NCBI RefSeq assembly: GCF_025345565.1
Contig: NZ_CP054475.1
Coordinates: 1,580,448-1,644,447, forward strand
Direction of reading: 5' to 3'
DNA: 64,000 nucleotides
Origin: Thalassolituus hydrocarboniclasticus
Lineage (GTDB): Bacteria; Pseudomonadota; Gammaproteobacteria; Pseudomonadales; Oceanobacteraceae
Part shown: positions 45,597-56,018 of the stretch, in pieces
How the letters are laid out: every line of letters begins with the position of its first letter
Numbering within the stretch: position 1 is the first letter of the stretch
Program-made: the position numbers and the translations under genes
The notes under the pieces: generated by a model
The model's input: the letters and a program-made list of their open reading frames with translations, nothing else
What the model was told of the DNA's origin: nothing
Databases searched by the model: none

Positions 45597-46295
45597 ATGA
45601 ATAAAGAACCAAATTTTGAAGAGTACTCATACGAAAACTTGCTTTCCGCCTACCGAGTTATTAATGGGGAAAAATACCCAGAACGAAAAGAAATAATTGC
45701 AAAACTAATTGATGAGCGAAAAGATTCGGCTGAAGCTGTAGCTTTGCGTGAAACATATGCTAAAGAAGATAAATCTCCTGGCTGTCTTGGGTTTGTAATT
45801 GGTGGTTTGTCTTTCATTCCACTAATTGGGGTTATTTTTGGAATAATTGCAATTGTATGGGGGTTCGCTGTTAAAAATACGACACTTAAAGTAGTGGGTA
45901 GTTTGGGTATTGCCTTTACAATTATTCTGTATAGCTCGCTAGGCTATTTTGGATTTGTTCAAGAGGACGGTGTCTACGACGAGCTTCGTCAAAAAATGGC
46001 AAAATCACAACTTAATAGTGCGATTCAAGCTATTGAATTTTATAAGGTTCAAAATGGCAGCTACCCAGAATCACTGAAAATACTACAAGAATCGCTACCA
46101 GAAAACTCCTTTGTATTTTTGTTTGACCCAACGCAAATTGATGCGACTGAAGGTGTGTACTATTTCTATGAGCTTCTAGGTGACAGTAAATACCATATAA
46201 GAGCTCTTGGAAGAGATGGTGTTTTTAATACTGAAGACGATGTATTACCTACTCCAATGGATAATATTGGGCTGGTGGTAGATTACTCAAGATAA
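45597..46295 (+). CDS. Cassette 11: membrane protein with pseudopilin-like C-terminal domain
   Basis: The 232-residue protein has a soluble N-terminus (about 1-60), two hydrophobic segments (about 65-90 and 98-118) and a C-terminal part (KSQLNSAIQAIEFYKVQNGSYPESL...GRDGVFNTEDDVLP) that matches the globular end of GspG-like pseudopilins, including the calcium-loop-like GxDGxFxTEDD. It lacks the N-terminal prepilin cleavage site, so it is not a canonical pseudopilin. It may be a fusion. Function unknown. Confidence 0.65.
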   Translation: MNKEPNFEEYSYENLLSAYRVINGEKYPERKEIIAKLIDERKDSAEAVALRETYAKEDKSPGCLGFVIGGLSFIPLIGVIFGIIAIVWGFAVKNTTLKVVGSLGIAFTIILYSSLGYFGFVQEDGVYDELRQKMAKSQLNSAIQAIEFYKVQNGSYPESLKILQESLPENSFVFLFDPTQIDATEGVYYFYELLGDSKYHIRALGRDGVFNTEDDVLPTPMDNIGLVVDYSR

Positions 46296-46296
46296 T

Positions 46297-46344
46297 TTAT
46301 AACAAAGCCTTGCTTGGGATGAACCCAAGAAGGCGGCGTTATAC
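46297..46344 (+). repeat. attC11
   Basis: 48 bp, the shortest in the array. R'' core TTATAAC, arms AAAGCCTTGCTTGGG and CCCAAGAAGGCGGC, R' core GTTATAC at 46338. Confidence 0.88.
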
Positions 46345-46352
46345 GAGTATAT

Positions 46353-46742
46353 ATGCATAAGAATACGCGTGAGATTATTGTGAAGCGGCAGCTAACATCA
46401 GTTATGAACCGTACTAAATGGTTGAAGCTAGGTGAGGTTGTACAGTCTTTTGGTGATTTTGAGCCATCAGTTAATTATGAGGTGTTTGACGAAGAGACCA
46501 CTTATGGATTCTCAACAATTCACTGGGATCAGTTTGCAGCGATATCTGAAAGTGTACTGTGGCTAGACATACAACCGTATAAAAGTGGGCGCATTGGAGC
46601 TTTGGTTAAGGATAGAAAAACTGATATTCGCGCCGAACTCATAAAAAAACTAAAAGATAAGTCTATACCATATTCATTTGAAGAAGGTAATATTCGTGTT
46701 TGGGGATACATAGCTCCTGGACAGCATATAGATTTCGTATAA
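46353..46742 (+). CDS. Cassette 12: unknown cytosolic protein
   Basis: The 129-residue protein has a basic N-terminus (KRQLTSVMNRTKWLKLGEVV) and a mixed alpha/beta character with several Trp residues, and no signal or membrane segment. It shows no motif I can assign. Last cassette gene; its stop overlaps the R'' half of an attC that is broken right after by an IS remnant. Confidence 0.6.
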   Translation: MHKNTREIIVKRQLTSVMNRTKWLKLGEVVQSFGDFEPSVNYEVFDEETTYGFSTIHWDQFAAISESVLWLDIQPYKSGRIGALVKDRKTDIRAELIKKLKDKSIPYSFEEGNIRVWGYIAPGQHIDFV

Positions 46743-46763
46743 CAAGCGGCTGCACCGAACAAA
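46737..46763 (+). repeat. Truncated attC12
   Basis: R'' core GTATAAC and the first arm (AAGCGGCTGCACCG) are present, but no matching second arm or GTTRRRY core follows; the sequence turns into an IS end at 46764. Confidence 0.7.
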
Positions 46764-46905
46764 TGATCTTCCCCCGCTTTAACGGACACCAAAGTCAAAC
46801 TGACGAGGTGTCCAATGCCAAAATATACTCAGCCAAGAAAGACCTGGTAGTATTCAAGCGAGTTCAAGGTTAAAACGGTTCAGCAGAGACTGATTGAAGG
46901 GCGCA
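46764..46905 (+). mobile_element. IS3-family remnant (left end plus start of orfA)
   Basis: The sequence TGATCTTCCCCCGCTTTAAC then GGACACC resembles an IS3-type left end. It is followed at 46815 by the start of an orfA (MPKYTQPRKTW, stop, YSSEFKVKTVQ) close to the family's PKYTxPRKTW-x-Y-x-x-EFKVKxVQ. An in-frame TAG and loss of the rest make it dead. It truncates the last attC and marks the distal border of the array. Confidence 0.72.
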
Positions 46906-46973
46906 GGTAGTTGGCAATACGCTCACTGATCATTCGTTGATTATTGAAGGGTGCCTTATCATTAAATGTGGTC

Positions 46974-47363
46974 TTAACTGTAGGTGATAGTGCATGTTGT
47001 CTTGAATGTGGATGGGGTCTTGTCGAAAATATCTGATTTTTCAATTTTCAGGATTATTTTCTTATTTGTTTGTTCATCACCGGTCGAACTTTTAACGATT
47101 AGGTCATATTCCTGCTGATTCTTTGATATACCAATTTCCAGGAAGTAATACTGGTTTAGACGTTTTCGAAGCGCTGTCCGGATGTATGTTGATATCTTGT
47201 CAATTTTTCTTATTTCATTCTCAACAAGAGTTTTCTGATCGCCATCCTCACAGTACACGCTAAAGGGGTAGTGTTTAGACGATGTGCTGATAGCCTTGTT
47301 TGCATGTTCATTGGAATGTGCATATGCACATAGAAAAATAACAAGAGCTATTGCTGCCCGCAT
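46974..47363 (-). CDS. Small exported protein of unknown function
   Basis: The 129-residue protein has a signal peptide (MRAAIALVIFLCAYAHS). GAGAAGAAG lies ahead of the ATG. The mature protein has two cysteines that could pair (YCEDGD and the C-terminal TTCTI) and alternating basic and hydrophobic residues. No family recognised. It sits between the integron border and the housekeeping genes; its codon use looks AT-rich like the cassettes, so it may also have been acquired. Confidence 0.55.
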   Translation of the reverse strand: MRAAIALVIFLCAYAHSNEHANKAISTSSKHYPFSVYCEDGDQKTLVENEIRKIDKISTYIRTALRKRLNQYYFLEIGISKNQQEYDLIVKSSTGDEQTNKKIILKIEKSDIFDKTPSTFKTTCTITYS

Positions 47364-47485
47364 ATGCTTCTTCTCAGACTATGGGTGTATTATTTTATTC
47401 GAATTTCGAGTATACGTTTCTTTGATGGTATATCAATATTTGAAGAAATACTGATTTTCGAACAGCAGAGTAAGTATCATGAGTA

Positions 47486-47814
47486 TCACCCGCCACTTTC
47501 CCTGATCTGCTTCTTACAAGCCGCACACAGCGGCAGCCTCCCAGCTTGCGGCGATAGTTTCCGGATGCCCAGTCATTTCCTATTTTGCTGTAGTCAAATT
47601 TAAACGGCAGTTCACGTTCCGGGTTATTGAATGCCGGGTCGGATACGCTGATACCGCATTCTGTGCACTGGCTGGCGGATTGCGAAATTACTATCTGCAG
47701 CGGAATAAGCGGAATCAGCAGTAAGAGGGCAGCAAGAGGAATCTGAGGTGTTATCAGTACCCAGATAATCAGCCCGAGGGTGCCTGTTGCTGTCAGGAGA
47801 CGGAAGGGTGTCAT
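47486..47814 (-). pseudogene. Frameshifted zinc-ribbon membrane protein
   Basis: From 47814 the frame gives two hydrophobic segments, then CTECGISVSDPAFNNPERE...SKIGNDWASGNYRRKL. The open frame then runs on (to 47395) through sequence with no protein character. In another frame the same DNA reads LPLCAACKKQIRESGG and a stop at 47486. Removing an 8-base CTGGGAGG (inside 47531-47547) would join RRK to LPLCAAC and give a second C-x2-C pair. So this is probably a frameshifted gene; a sequencing error is the alternative. Confidence 0.5.
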
Positions 47815-47891
47815 TATTCTATCCGGCGTGTGCTTAGATTTTTCACTGGCTGACGACTTGCGGATGTTACGGTATTTCTGGCAGGCATAAA

Positions 47892-47930
47892 TAAAAAAAC
47901 CGCCGACTCTTATCAAGTGGGCGGTTTTTA
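47892..47930 (-). terminator. Intrinsic terminator after valS
   Basis: On the minus strand AAAACCGCC-type stem (47896-47904 with 47920-47928), inner ACT/AGT, followed by a T-run. Confidence 0.8.
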
Positions 47931-47953
47931 TTGCAGAGCAGGTAAGTCAGCGC

Positions 47954-50896
47954 TTACAGCGCCTTAATTTTCTCGATCTGCTCTTTGAGCTTAACAATGT
48001 CGCGCTCAAAGCCTGCGGCTTTTTCTTTCTCTTTTTCCAGAACCGCAGCCGGTGCTTTTTCGGTAAAGCCCGGGTTGGCGAGTTTGTTGGTTACGCGCTC
48101 CAGTTCTTTTTCCAGCTTCTCGATGGATTTGCCTAAGCGGGCGACTTCGGCGTCTTTATCGATAAAGCCGGCCATCGGAATCAGCACTTCCATATCGCCA
48201 ACCAGCTGGGTGACCGACATCGGCTCTTCGTCGCCGTCGTTCAGCCAGGTGAGTTTTTCCAGCTTGGCCAGTTTCATCAGGAAGGTCTGGTTTTCTTCTG
48301 CGCGGCGGAAGTCTTCGTCGTCGCCGTTTTTAAACAGCAGCTCCAGTTCTTTACCCGGTGCAATATTCATTTCTGCACGGATATTACGCACGGCGGTGAT
48401 CACACCCTGCAGCCATTCGATATCGGCTTCGGCCTGGGCATCAATAAAGGCGTCCTGTGCCTGCGGATATTGCGCCAGCATAATCGTGTCACCGGTTTTT
48501 CCGGCAAGATCTTTTACCTGATGCCAGATCGATTCCGTAATAAATGGAATAATCGGGTGCGCCAGACGCAAGGTGGCTTCCAGTACGCGTACCAGGGTGC
48601 CACGGGTGCCGCGCTTGGCTTCTTCTGGCGCGTTGGCATCCCACAGCACCGGCTTGGACAGTTCCAGATACCAGTCGCAGTATTCGTTCCAGATAAATTC
48701 GTACAGCGCCTGTGCGGCCATATCGAAACGATACTGGTCCATATGGCGGGTTACTTCTTTTTCGGCATTCTGCAGGCGCGAAATAATCCAGCGGTCGGCC
48801 AGTGACAGTACGGCTGGTTCACCATTGGCACCACAGGCAACTTTCATATCGTCGGTAATGGCGATATTGGTACCGGCTGCGGCAGCGTTTTCCACGGCTT
48901 CTTCGCCCGCCACGCTGAGCATCACGTAGCGTGACGCGTTCCATAATTTATTACAGAAATTACGGTAGCCCTCGAGGCGCTTCATATCCCAGTTAATATC
49001 ACGGCCGGTTGAGGCCATGGCGGCAAGGGTAAAGCGCAAAGCATCGGTGCCGTGTGGGGCAATACCTTCCGGGAATTCTTTTTTGGTGCGCTTGCCGATT
49101 TTTTCCGCCAGCTGCGGCTGCATCATATTGCCGGTGCGTTTTTCCAGCAGTTCTTCCAGCGAAATACCGTCGATCATATCCAGCGGGTCAAGAACGTTGC
49201 CCTTGGATTTCGACATTTTCTGTCCGACTTCGTCGCGGATCAAACCGGTAACGTATACGGTTTTAAACGGCACCTGCGGTTTGCCATCTTCATCTTTGCA
49301 GAAGTGCATGGTCATCATGATCATGCGCGCTACCCAGAAGAAAATAATATCGAAACCGGTAACCAGTACGTCGGTTGGATGGAAATCGGCCATGCGCTTA
49401 GCCACTTCCGGGTCGTCCAGATTTGGCCAGCCGAGCGTACCGAACGTCCACAGGGCAGAGGAGAACCAGGTGTCGAGTACGTCGTTGTCCTGACGCAGTT
49501 CAACGTCGTCGGCCAGATGATTCTGCGCGCGTACTTCGGCTTCGTCGTGGGCAACGTAGACGTTACCTTCTTCGTCGTACCAGGCCGGAATGCGGTGACC
49601 CCACCACAGCTGACGGGAAATACACCAGTCCTGAATATCGCGCATCCAGCTGAAGTACATATTTTCGTAAGATTTCGGCACAAACTGAATATCGCCGTTT
49701 TCGACGGCTTCAATCGCCGGTTTGGCCAGGGTCTTGGCATCCACATACCACTGATCGGTGAGCATTGGCTCAATCACCACGCCGCCACGGTCGCCGTAAG
49801 GTACGGTTAAATCGTGGTCTTTAATTTCCTGCAGCAGGCCTGCGGCTTCAAAATCGGCAACAATGGCTTTACGCGCAGCAAAGCGCTCCATGCCACGGTA
49901 TTTTTCCGGGATGCTGGCGTCGATGTCGTTATTCACGCTGCCGTCGGTATTAAATACCTGCGCGGTTTCGCGCACGTCAGCATTAAAGGTGAAAATATTG
50001 ATCATCGGCAGGCCGCAACGCTTGCCCACTTCGTAGTCGTTAAAATCGTGCGCCGGGGTTACTTTTACCGCGCCGGTGCCTTTTTCCATATCGGCGTGCT
50101 CATCGCCCACGATCGGAATGCGGCGGCCCACTAATGGCAGAATAATGTCTTTGCCGATTAAATCTTTATAACGCGGATCTTCCGGGTTAACCGCTACACC
50201 GGTATCACCGAGCATGGTTTCCGGACGGGTGGTGGCCACCACGATGTAGTCTTTGCCTTCTGCGGTTTTCAGGCCATCCGCCAGCGGATAGCGCAGGTGC
50301 CACATAAAGCCTTTGGATTCTTTATTTTCCACTTCCAGATCAGAAATGGCGGTGTGCAGTTTCGGGTCCCAGTTGACCAGGCGCTTGCCACGGTAAATCA
50401 GGCCGTCTTTATGCAGGCGGATAAACACTTCCTGTACGGCTTTGTAGAAACCGTCATCCATGGTGAAGCGTTCGGTGTCCCAGTCGACCGAGTTACCCAG
50501 ACGACGCATCTGGCCCGTAATCGTACCGCCGGATTGTTCTTTCCATTCCCAGACTTTTTCGAGGAATTTTTCGCGGCCCAATTCGTGACGATCCGGCTGG
50601 CCTTCGGCCGCCAGTTTACGCTCAACCACCATCTGCGTGGCGATACCGGCGTGGTCGGTACCTACCTGCCACAGGGCTTTTTTACCCTGCATGCGCTTGT
50701 AGCGGGTGAGGGCATCCTGAATGGTGTGCTGGAAGGCGTGACCCATGTGCAGCGAGCCGGTGACGTTCGGCGGCGGGATCATGATGGAGTAACCTTCGCC
50801 GGTCAGTCCGTCCTGATAAGGCTTGAAGTAGCCTTTTTCTTCCCACTCTTGGTACCAGGTTTGTTCAAGGGCGCTGGGCTTGTACGTTTTATCCAT
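47954..50896 (-). CDS. valS: Valyl-tRNA synthetase
   Basis: The 980-residue class I synthetase charges tRNA-Val. It has the HIGH-type motif HMGH (about 50-53), the editing domain, the KMSKS motif in [14 protein letters not shown] (about residue 560), an anticodon-binding domain and the C-terminal coiled-coil tRNA arm (about 915-980). The start at 50896 is preceded by a GAGCAGCAGCG stretch rather than a strong site. It follows the holC region and is likely co-transcribed with it. A short free-standing relative of its arm is encoded at 35.9-36.1 kb. Confidence 0.97.
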   Translation of the reverse strand: MDKTYKPSALEQTWYQEWEEKGYFKPYQDGLTGEGYSIMIPPPNVTGSLHMGHAFQHTIQDALTRYKRMQGKKALWQVGTDHAGIATQMVVERKLAAEGQPDRHELGREKFLEKVWEWKEQSGGTITGQMRRLGNSVDWDTERFTMDDGFYKAVQEVFIRLHKDGLIYRGKRLVNWDPKLHTAISDLEVENKESKGFMWHLRYPLADGLKTAEGKDYIVVATTRPETMLGDTGVAVNPEDPRYKDLIGKDIILPLVGRRIPIVGDEHADMEKGTGAVKVTPAHDFNDYEVGKRCGLPMINIFTFNADVRETAQVFNTDGSVNNDIDASIPEKYRGMERFAARKAIVADFEAAGLLQEIKDHDLTVPYGDRGGVVIEPMLTDQWYVDAKTLAKPAIEAVENGDIQFVPKSYENMYFSWMRDIQDWCISRQLWWGHRIPAWYDEEGNVYVAHDEAEVRAQNHLADDVELRQDNDVLDTWFSSALWTFGTLGWPNLDDPEVAKRMADFHPTDVLVTGFDIIFFWVARMIMMTMHFCKDEDGKPQVPFKTVYVTGLIRDEVGQKMSKSKGNVLDPLDMIDGISLEELLEKRTGNMMQPQLAEKIGKRTKKEFPEGIAPHGTDALRFTLAAMASTGRDINWDMKRLEGYRNFCNKLWNASRYVMLSVAGEEAVENAAAAGTNIAITDDMKVACGANGEPAVLSLADRWIISRLQNAEKEVTRHMDQYRFDMAAQALYEFIWNEYCDWYLELSKPVLWDANAPEEAKRGTRGTLVRVLEATLRLAHPIIPFITESIWHQVKDLAGKTGDTIMLAQYPQAQDAFIDAQAEADIEWLQGVITAVRNIRAEMNIAPGKELELLFKNGDDEDFRRAEENQTFLMKLAKLEKLTWLNDGDEEPMSVTQLVGDMEVLIPMAGFIDKDAEVARLGKSIEKLEKELERVTNKLANPGFTEKAPAAVLEKEKEKAAGFERDIVKLKEQIEKIKAL

Positions 50897-51080
50897 GGTT
50901 CGCTGCTGCTCGTCTCGTCGTTATCGCAGCCAGTCCCGGCGGGGCAGAGGCTGGCTGGTTTCGGGTTCAGAAAAATGGCGCCGATTATAACGGAAACTGC
51001 GGTTCAGGGGCAGGGTTTTGCAGCGTTTCGCTGTTTGCGCGGCGATTCCGGTAGCTGCCGGAAGCGCCGTGGCGGGGAGG

Positions 51081-51863
51081 TCAGTGATTCAGCTTTTCAC
51101 GCAGTTTTTCACGCAGGCGTTCGGTCAGTTGCGGCAGCATTTCGGCAACCAGCTGGTCGATCAAGTGTTCTTTCTGCAGCGGCGTCAGTTGTTGCAGATG
51201 TTGCTGCACGGCCTGTTCGCTGGCACGTGCCTGCTTTTGCTCCATCACCCGTTGCATGGTGCGGTGTGCTTCCTGAGCGCTGTGCTGGGCGGCTTCACGC
51301 TCCTGGGTCAGGCGGTCAAGAATAGCCTGAGGCAGGAAAGGGTTTACCGATACCCGTGCCGGAGCAGCGGCGTTGTCTGCGGCCGGTGTTGCTGTCGAGG
51401 AGGCGGCCGGTGTTGCTTCTGTGGTTGCTTCTGTCTCGGCCCGCGGCGCAGCCGATACCTGAGCAGGCCGGGCTGGCATGTCTCCCTGTGGGCGCTGAAT
51501 CACCACATCGGGCAGGGGCTGGGCACGCAGAACCGGACGCGGAGCTTTGGCGGCGGTGTCTGGTTTGCCGGCATCGGCCTTATTGGCGCTTTGCTGGTCT
51601 GTGCTCATTGGCGTGGCCGGGCTCAGGGGAGCAACCGGGCGCAGAGGAACGGCGGCCGGTTTGTTGGTTACCGCTTTTAATACCGGTATGTCATTGTCGC
51701 TGAACAGCTCGTCCAGCAGCGGAATGTCATCGACCGGATCCAGTGTGGGGATGTCGCGGCTGTGATCGACCTGATCACTCGCGGCGTCATCGAGTACACG
51801 TTGCAGGTTTTCCAGTTCACGCAGCAGATTGCTGGGTTCATCCTGATCGTTACGTTGGTTCAT
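51081..51863 (-). CDS. Unknown protein between holC and valS
   Basis: The 260-residue protein has an acidic N-terminal helix (NLLRELENLQRVLDD), a short acidic motif IPLLDELFSDNDIPVL, a long Ala/Pro/Thr low-complexity linker (about 65-170) and a helical C-terminus (LTPLQKEHLIDQLVAEMLPQ then basic LREKLREKLNH). No family is recognised, but a gene in this position (between holC and valS) is common in Pseudomonas-like genomes. The start overlaps the holC stop (TAATG), so the two are translated together. Confidence 0.75.
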   Translation of the reverse strand: MNQRNDQDEPSNLLRELENLQRVLDDAASDQVDHSRDIPTLDPVDDIPLLDELFSDNDIPVLKAVTNKPAAVPLRPVAPLSPATPMSTDQQSANKADAGKPDTAAKAPRPVLRAQPLPDVVIQRPQGDMPARPAQVSAAPRAETEATTEATPAASSTATPAADNAAAPARVSVNPFLPQAILDRLTQEREAAQHSAQEAHRTMQRVMEQKQARASEQAVQQHLQQLTPLQKEHLIDQLVAEMLPQLTERLREKLREKLNH

Positions 51864-52300
51864 TAACGCAATCTCATGTCGATATTGTTGATCGGGTAGC
51901 CCCGGTCTTTGAGGAATTTGTAGTGACTACGAGTGTAGTCCAGCACCTGATCTTCCTGTACTACGACGGCAATAAATCGCTGAAAGCGACTGAAAAACGC
52001 CGGTAGCTGGCTGCTGAGATTGACCATTACATCATGGTGATGGCCGGGGTCGTTGTGCCAGCTGATGCTGACCGGGCAGTCGGCCGGAGCGTCGCTGGCG
52101 GTCAGCAGGGTGTGCGGCACAAAGGCATCGTCGCGGAATTGCCAGAGTTGCTCGTCAAGCTGGCGTGCGGTGCTTTCATCATCGACCTGAATCAGTACGC
52201 GGTTGCCTCTGCTGAAGGCTTTTTCCACCACGCGGCAGGCAAACAGCAGCTGTTCGGCGCGGGTCTGGGCTGCGAGGATGTAAAAATCAACCTGAGTCAT
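51863..52300 (-). CDS. holC: DNA polymerase III subunit chi
   Basis: The 145-residue HolC connects the clamp loader to SSB during replication. Visible are FYILAAQTRAEQLLFACRVVEKAF and the later SSQLPAFFSRFQRFIAVVVQ, which fit the family. It starts with an ATGA overlap with the upstream TetR gene and its stop overlaps the next gene, so it belongs to a tightly packed operon leading to valS. Confidence 0.92.
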   Translation of the reverse strand: MTQVDFYILAAQTRAEQLLFACRVVEKAFSRGNRVLIQVDDESTARQLDEQLWQFRDDAFVPHTLLTASDAPADCPVSISWHNDPGHHHDVMVNLSSQLPAFFSRFQRFIAVVVQEDQVLDYTRSHYKFLKDRGYPINNIDMRLR

Positions 52301-53055
52301 AGAGTGTCTGCCGTGCTGTCGGGGCTGTTATGAGCCGTTCCGCTATCGGGAGCGTTACCGGTTGTATGGTGTATATGGCTGGCTTTATAGCCGGCAAACA
52401 GCCAGCTCAGATGCTGTTGCAGGGTCGTGCTGAATTCAAGCCGGAACAGGGTCAGCGGCGGTTCGGCAATGGCAGCAGCCACGGTTTTACTCGGGTAACA
52501 GATGTGCCAGCAGCCGATCATCGCCTGCTGAATATGCAGCAGCAGCTCTACCGCTTCGGCGGCCGAGATACTGAGCCAGCGGCTGATCAGCATGGCAAAA
52601 CGCTGCAACAGTGGCAGCAGGCCAAGCTTAAAGTTGCGCGCTTCTTCTTCAGTCAGATTGCGTTCCAGCACGGTATGCAGAATGGCGTTCAGGCGACAGA
52701 ACAGCGGTTCTTCTGCCAGTGCCTGAGCACAGACGATAGCGGCATCGCCATCTATATTCAGCTGCTCGCCGTGCCCGACCAGACGTTCCAGCTGCTGATG
52801 GTAGAGCGCCAGAAAAAGGGCCTCTTTGTTGCGGAAGTAGCGGTACAGGGCAGCTTTGGTAATGCCGACCCGCTGGGCAATATCGTGCAGGCTCACCTGT
52901 TCGAAGGGGGCTTCAGCAAAATAGCCGGCGGCGGCATCCAGAATCTGCTGGCGGCGCAGGGCTTTTTGTTCCGGGCTTTTTGCCCGCTGGCGGATACAGG
53001 TCATGAGGTCGGACTGGTCTGTGCCGGCCAGGGCCGGTCGGACAAGGGCTGCCAT
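52297..53055 (-). CDS. TetR-family transcriptional regulator
   Basis: The HTH is at about residues 30-75 of the product starting at 53055 (LRRQQILDAAAGYFAEAPFE, then VSLHDIAQRVGITKAALYRYFRNKEALF). The start is uncertain: a TTG at 53103 and an ATG at 53004 are also in frame and none has a good ribosome site. The C-terminal ligand domain has no family name. Its stop overlaps holC by four bases, so it is coupled to a replication gene. A TetR regulator in this position is unusual. Confidence 0.82.
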   Translation of the reverse strand: MAALVRPALAGTDQSDLMTCIRQRAKSPEQKALRRQQILDAAAGYFAEAPFEQVSLHDIAQRVGITKAALYRYFRNKEALFLALYHQQLERLVGHGEQLNIDGDAAIVCAQALAEEPLFCRLNAILHTVLERNLTEEEARNFKLGLLPLLQRFAMLISRWLSISAAEAVELLLHIQQAMIGCWHICYPSKTVAAAIAEPPLTLFRLEFSTTLQQHLSWLFAGYKASHIHHTTGNAPDSGTAHNSPDSTADTL

Positions 53056-53131
53056 GTTGGTAACTGAGGCCAGAATGCTACCTCTGGCCTCAGGGCAAGG
53101 CAAATGCTGCTGTCAGGCTCTTTGCGCTGCG

Positions 53132-53977
53132 TCACACCGATTGTCCGAACTGATGCAGAACCACGTCGATGGTGACCTCCAGTTCGTTCAGTGCTTCCAG
53201 GCGTTGCAGCGCTTCGTTGCGCACTTTCCAGCGGTGTGGGGTCATCATCAGCAGGTCCATGATCTGCTGGTTGCTGGTCAGGCTGACGCGGTATTTCAGG
53301 GTCTGCTCGCCTTTGCAGTCAAAGCCGTGTTCGGCCATGGCCGGACGCGGATCGAGGGCAGCGAGGTTGACTTCGTCGTAGATGATTTCGCGCAGTTCGA
53401 CCAGATGATGCAGGCCGGTATTGAGCAGCACAATCTGCCCCTCTGGGCGCAGTGCGCGGGCAAACCCCTGCGGCATCAGGTTGGTAAACAGGCAGGTGAT
53501 CAGATCCAGGCTGTGCGCCGTAAAAGGCAGCTGGCCGCCGGAGGCAACCAGCCAGTCAATCTGTTTACTGCGGCGGGCGGCACGGCGGACGGCGTCTTTG
53601 GAAATATCGACGCCGTATAAGCAATGCGGCAGCTGATGATCGTCGAGCACTTCCTGCAGGCGCTGGGTGTAATAACCTTCGCCACAACCAACATCGGCAA
53701 TCTGCATGCCGCCGTTGTGGTTCAGGGCCAGTTCCAGTACCCACTGATTGAGCATATCGGAAATCGGCCGGTAGGCCTGGCTGTCGAGCAGGCGCTGGCG
53801 GGCGTCGACCATTTCCAGCGTGTCGCCCGGCGCTTTCGATTTTTTATGCTGGGCCAGCAGCAGGTTGAGGTAGCCCTGACGGGCTTCATCATAGGTATGG
53901 CCGGCACTGCAGCACCAGCGTTTATCGGCGGCCTGCAGTTGCAGCCCGCATACCGGGCAGGCAATCACTTTGTTCAC
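53132..53977 (-). CDS. rlmA: 23S rRNA (guanine-N1)-methyltransferase RlmA
   Basis: RlmA methylates N1 of G745 in 23S rRNA. The N-terminus has the zinc finger C7-x2-C10, C22/C23 and H27 (ACPVCG...WCCSAGHTYDEARQGYLNLL). The SAM motif IADVGCGEGYYTQRL (about 93-107) follows, and the end is a helical tail. Both the zinc knuckle and the ARQGYLNLL segment are diagnostic. Monocistronic, close behind dapE. Confidence 0.93.
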   Translation of the reverse strand: MNKVIACPVCGLQLQAADKRWCCSAGHTYDEARQGYLNLLLAQHKKSKAPGDTLEMVDARQRLLDSQAYRPISDMLNQWVLELALNHNGGMQIADVGCGEGYYTQRLQEVLDDHQLPHCLYGVDISKDAVRRAARRSKQIDWLVASGGQLPFTAHSLDLITCLFTNLMPQGFARALRPEGQIVLLNTGLHHLVELREIIYDEVNLAALDPRPAMAEHGFDCKGEQTLKYRVSLTSNQQIMDLLMMTPHRWKVRNEALQRLEALNELEVTIDVVLHQFGQSV

Positions 53978-53987
53978 GCGTTGTCTC

Positions 53988-55319
<1,332 letters not shown>

Positions 55320-55333
55320 TTAAGGTAGATAAC

Positions 55334-55897
55334 ATGAGCCAGCCCCTGACTCTTGAAGAACTGAACCAAGTGATGGCAGAAGCTGATCTGCTGAAATCCG
55401 AAGCTGATGTAGAAGCCGCGCTGAATCAGCTGGCTACGGATATTTCAGCACGCCTGAACAGCAGCCTGCCGGTGGTATACAGCATCATGAACGGTGGTCT
55501 GGTGATGGCCGGTCGTCTGCTGACCAAACTGCAATTCCCACTGGAGCAGGGCTATATGCATGCTACCCGTTACCGTGGTGAAACTTCAGGCCAAACCGAT
55601 CTGCAATGGCAGGCACCGCCTTCTGTACCAATGGAAGGCCGTACCGTACTGATCCTGGATGACATTTTCGATGAAGGAAACACCCTGGCCGAAGTGGTGA
55701 AATCCTGTCAGCAGCAGGGCGCAAAAGAAGTCCTGACCGCGGTGCTGGTGAATAAAGTACATGACCGTAAAAATACCGATCTGAAAATCGACTTTATCGG
55801 CATGGATGTTGAAGACCGTTACGTATTTGGCTGTGGCATGGATTACCGCGGTTACTGGCGTAATGCGCCGGGCATCTACGCGGTGAAAGGATTGTAA
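55334..55897 (+). CDS. hpt: Hypoxanthine-guanine phosphoribosyltransferase family protein
   Basis: The 187-residue protein has the PRPP-binding motif VLILDDIFDEGNTLAEV (about 97-113) and the N-terminal GGLVMAGRLLTKL of purine PRTases, with a GCGMDYRGYWRNAPGIYAV tail. It salvages hypoxanthine and guanine to IMP and GMP. It stands in a short intergenic gap with its own terminator and diverges from dapE. Confidence 0.9.
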   Translation: MSQPLTLEELNQVMAEADLLKSEADVEAALNQLATDISARLNSSLPVVYSIMNGGLVMAGRLLTKLQFPLEQGYMHATRYRGETSGQTDLQWQAPPSVPMEGRTVLILDDIFDEGNTLAEVVKSCQQQGAKEVLTAVLVNKVHDRKNTDLKIDFIGMDVEDRYVFGCGMDYRGYWRNAPGIYAVKGL

Positions 55898-55927
55898 TTC
55901 GTCAGCGTTTGCTGAACGGTTGGTTAT

Positions 55928-55953
55928 AAAAGGCGCCTTTTGGCGCCTTTTTT
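55928..55953 (+). terminator. Intrinsic terminator after hpt
   Basis: AAGGCGCC-TTTT-GGCGCCTT followed by T-run. Confidence 0.9.
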
Positions 55954-56018
55954 GTCTATCCCGCAAATGGGCTTCCCGGCTGGTTTCGCTACACTGTGTT
56001 GCAGAGGTGAACCTGCGT

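Noticed and set aside
38011-46905. Prophage or conjugative element instead of an integron
   Set aside because: The recombinase has the integron-only helix and the region is organised by attC sites; no phage or transfer genes are present.
50297-51325. Plus-strand ORF of 342 codons
   Set aside because: Antisense to valS and the gene before it; no ribosome site or family similarity.
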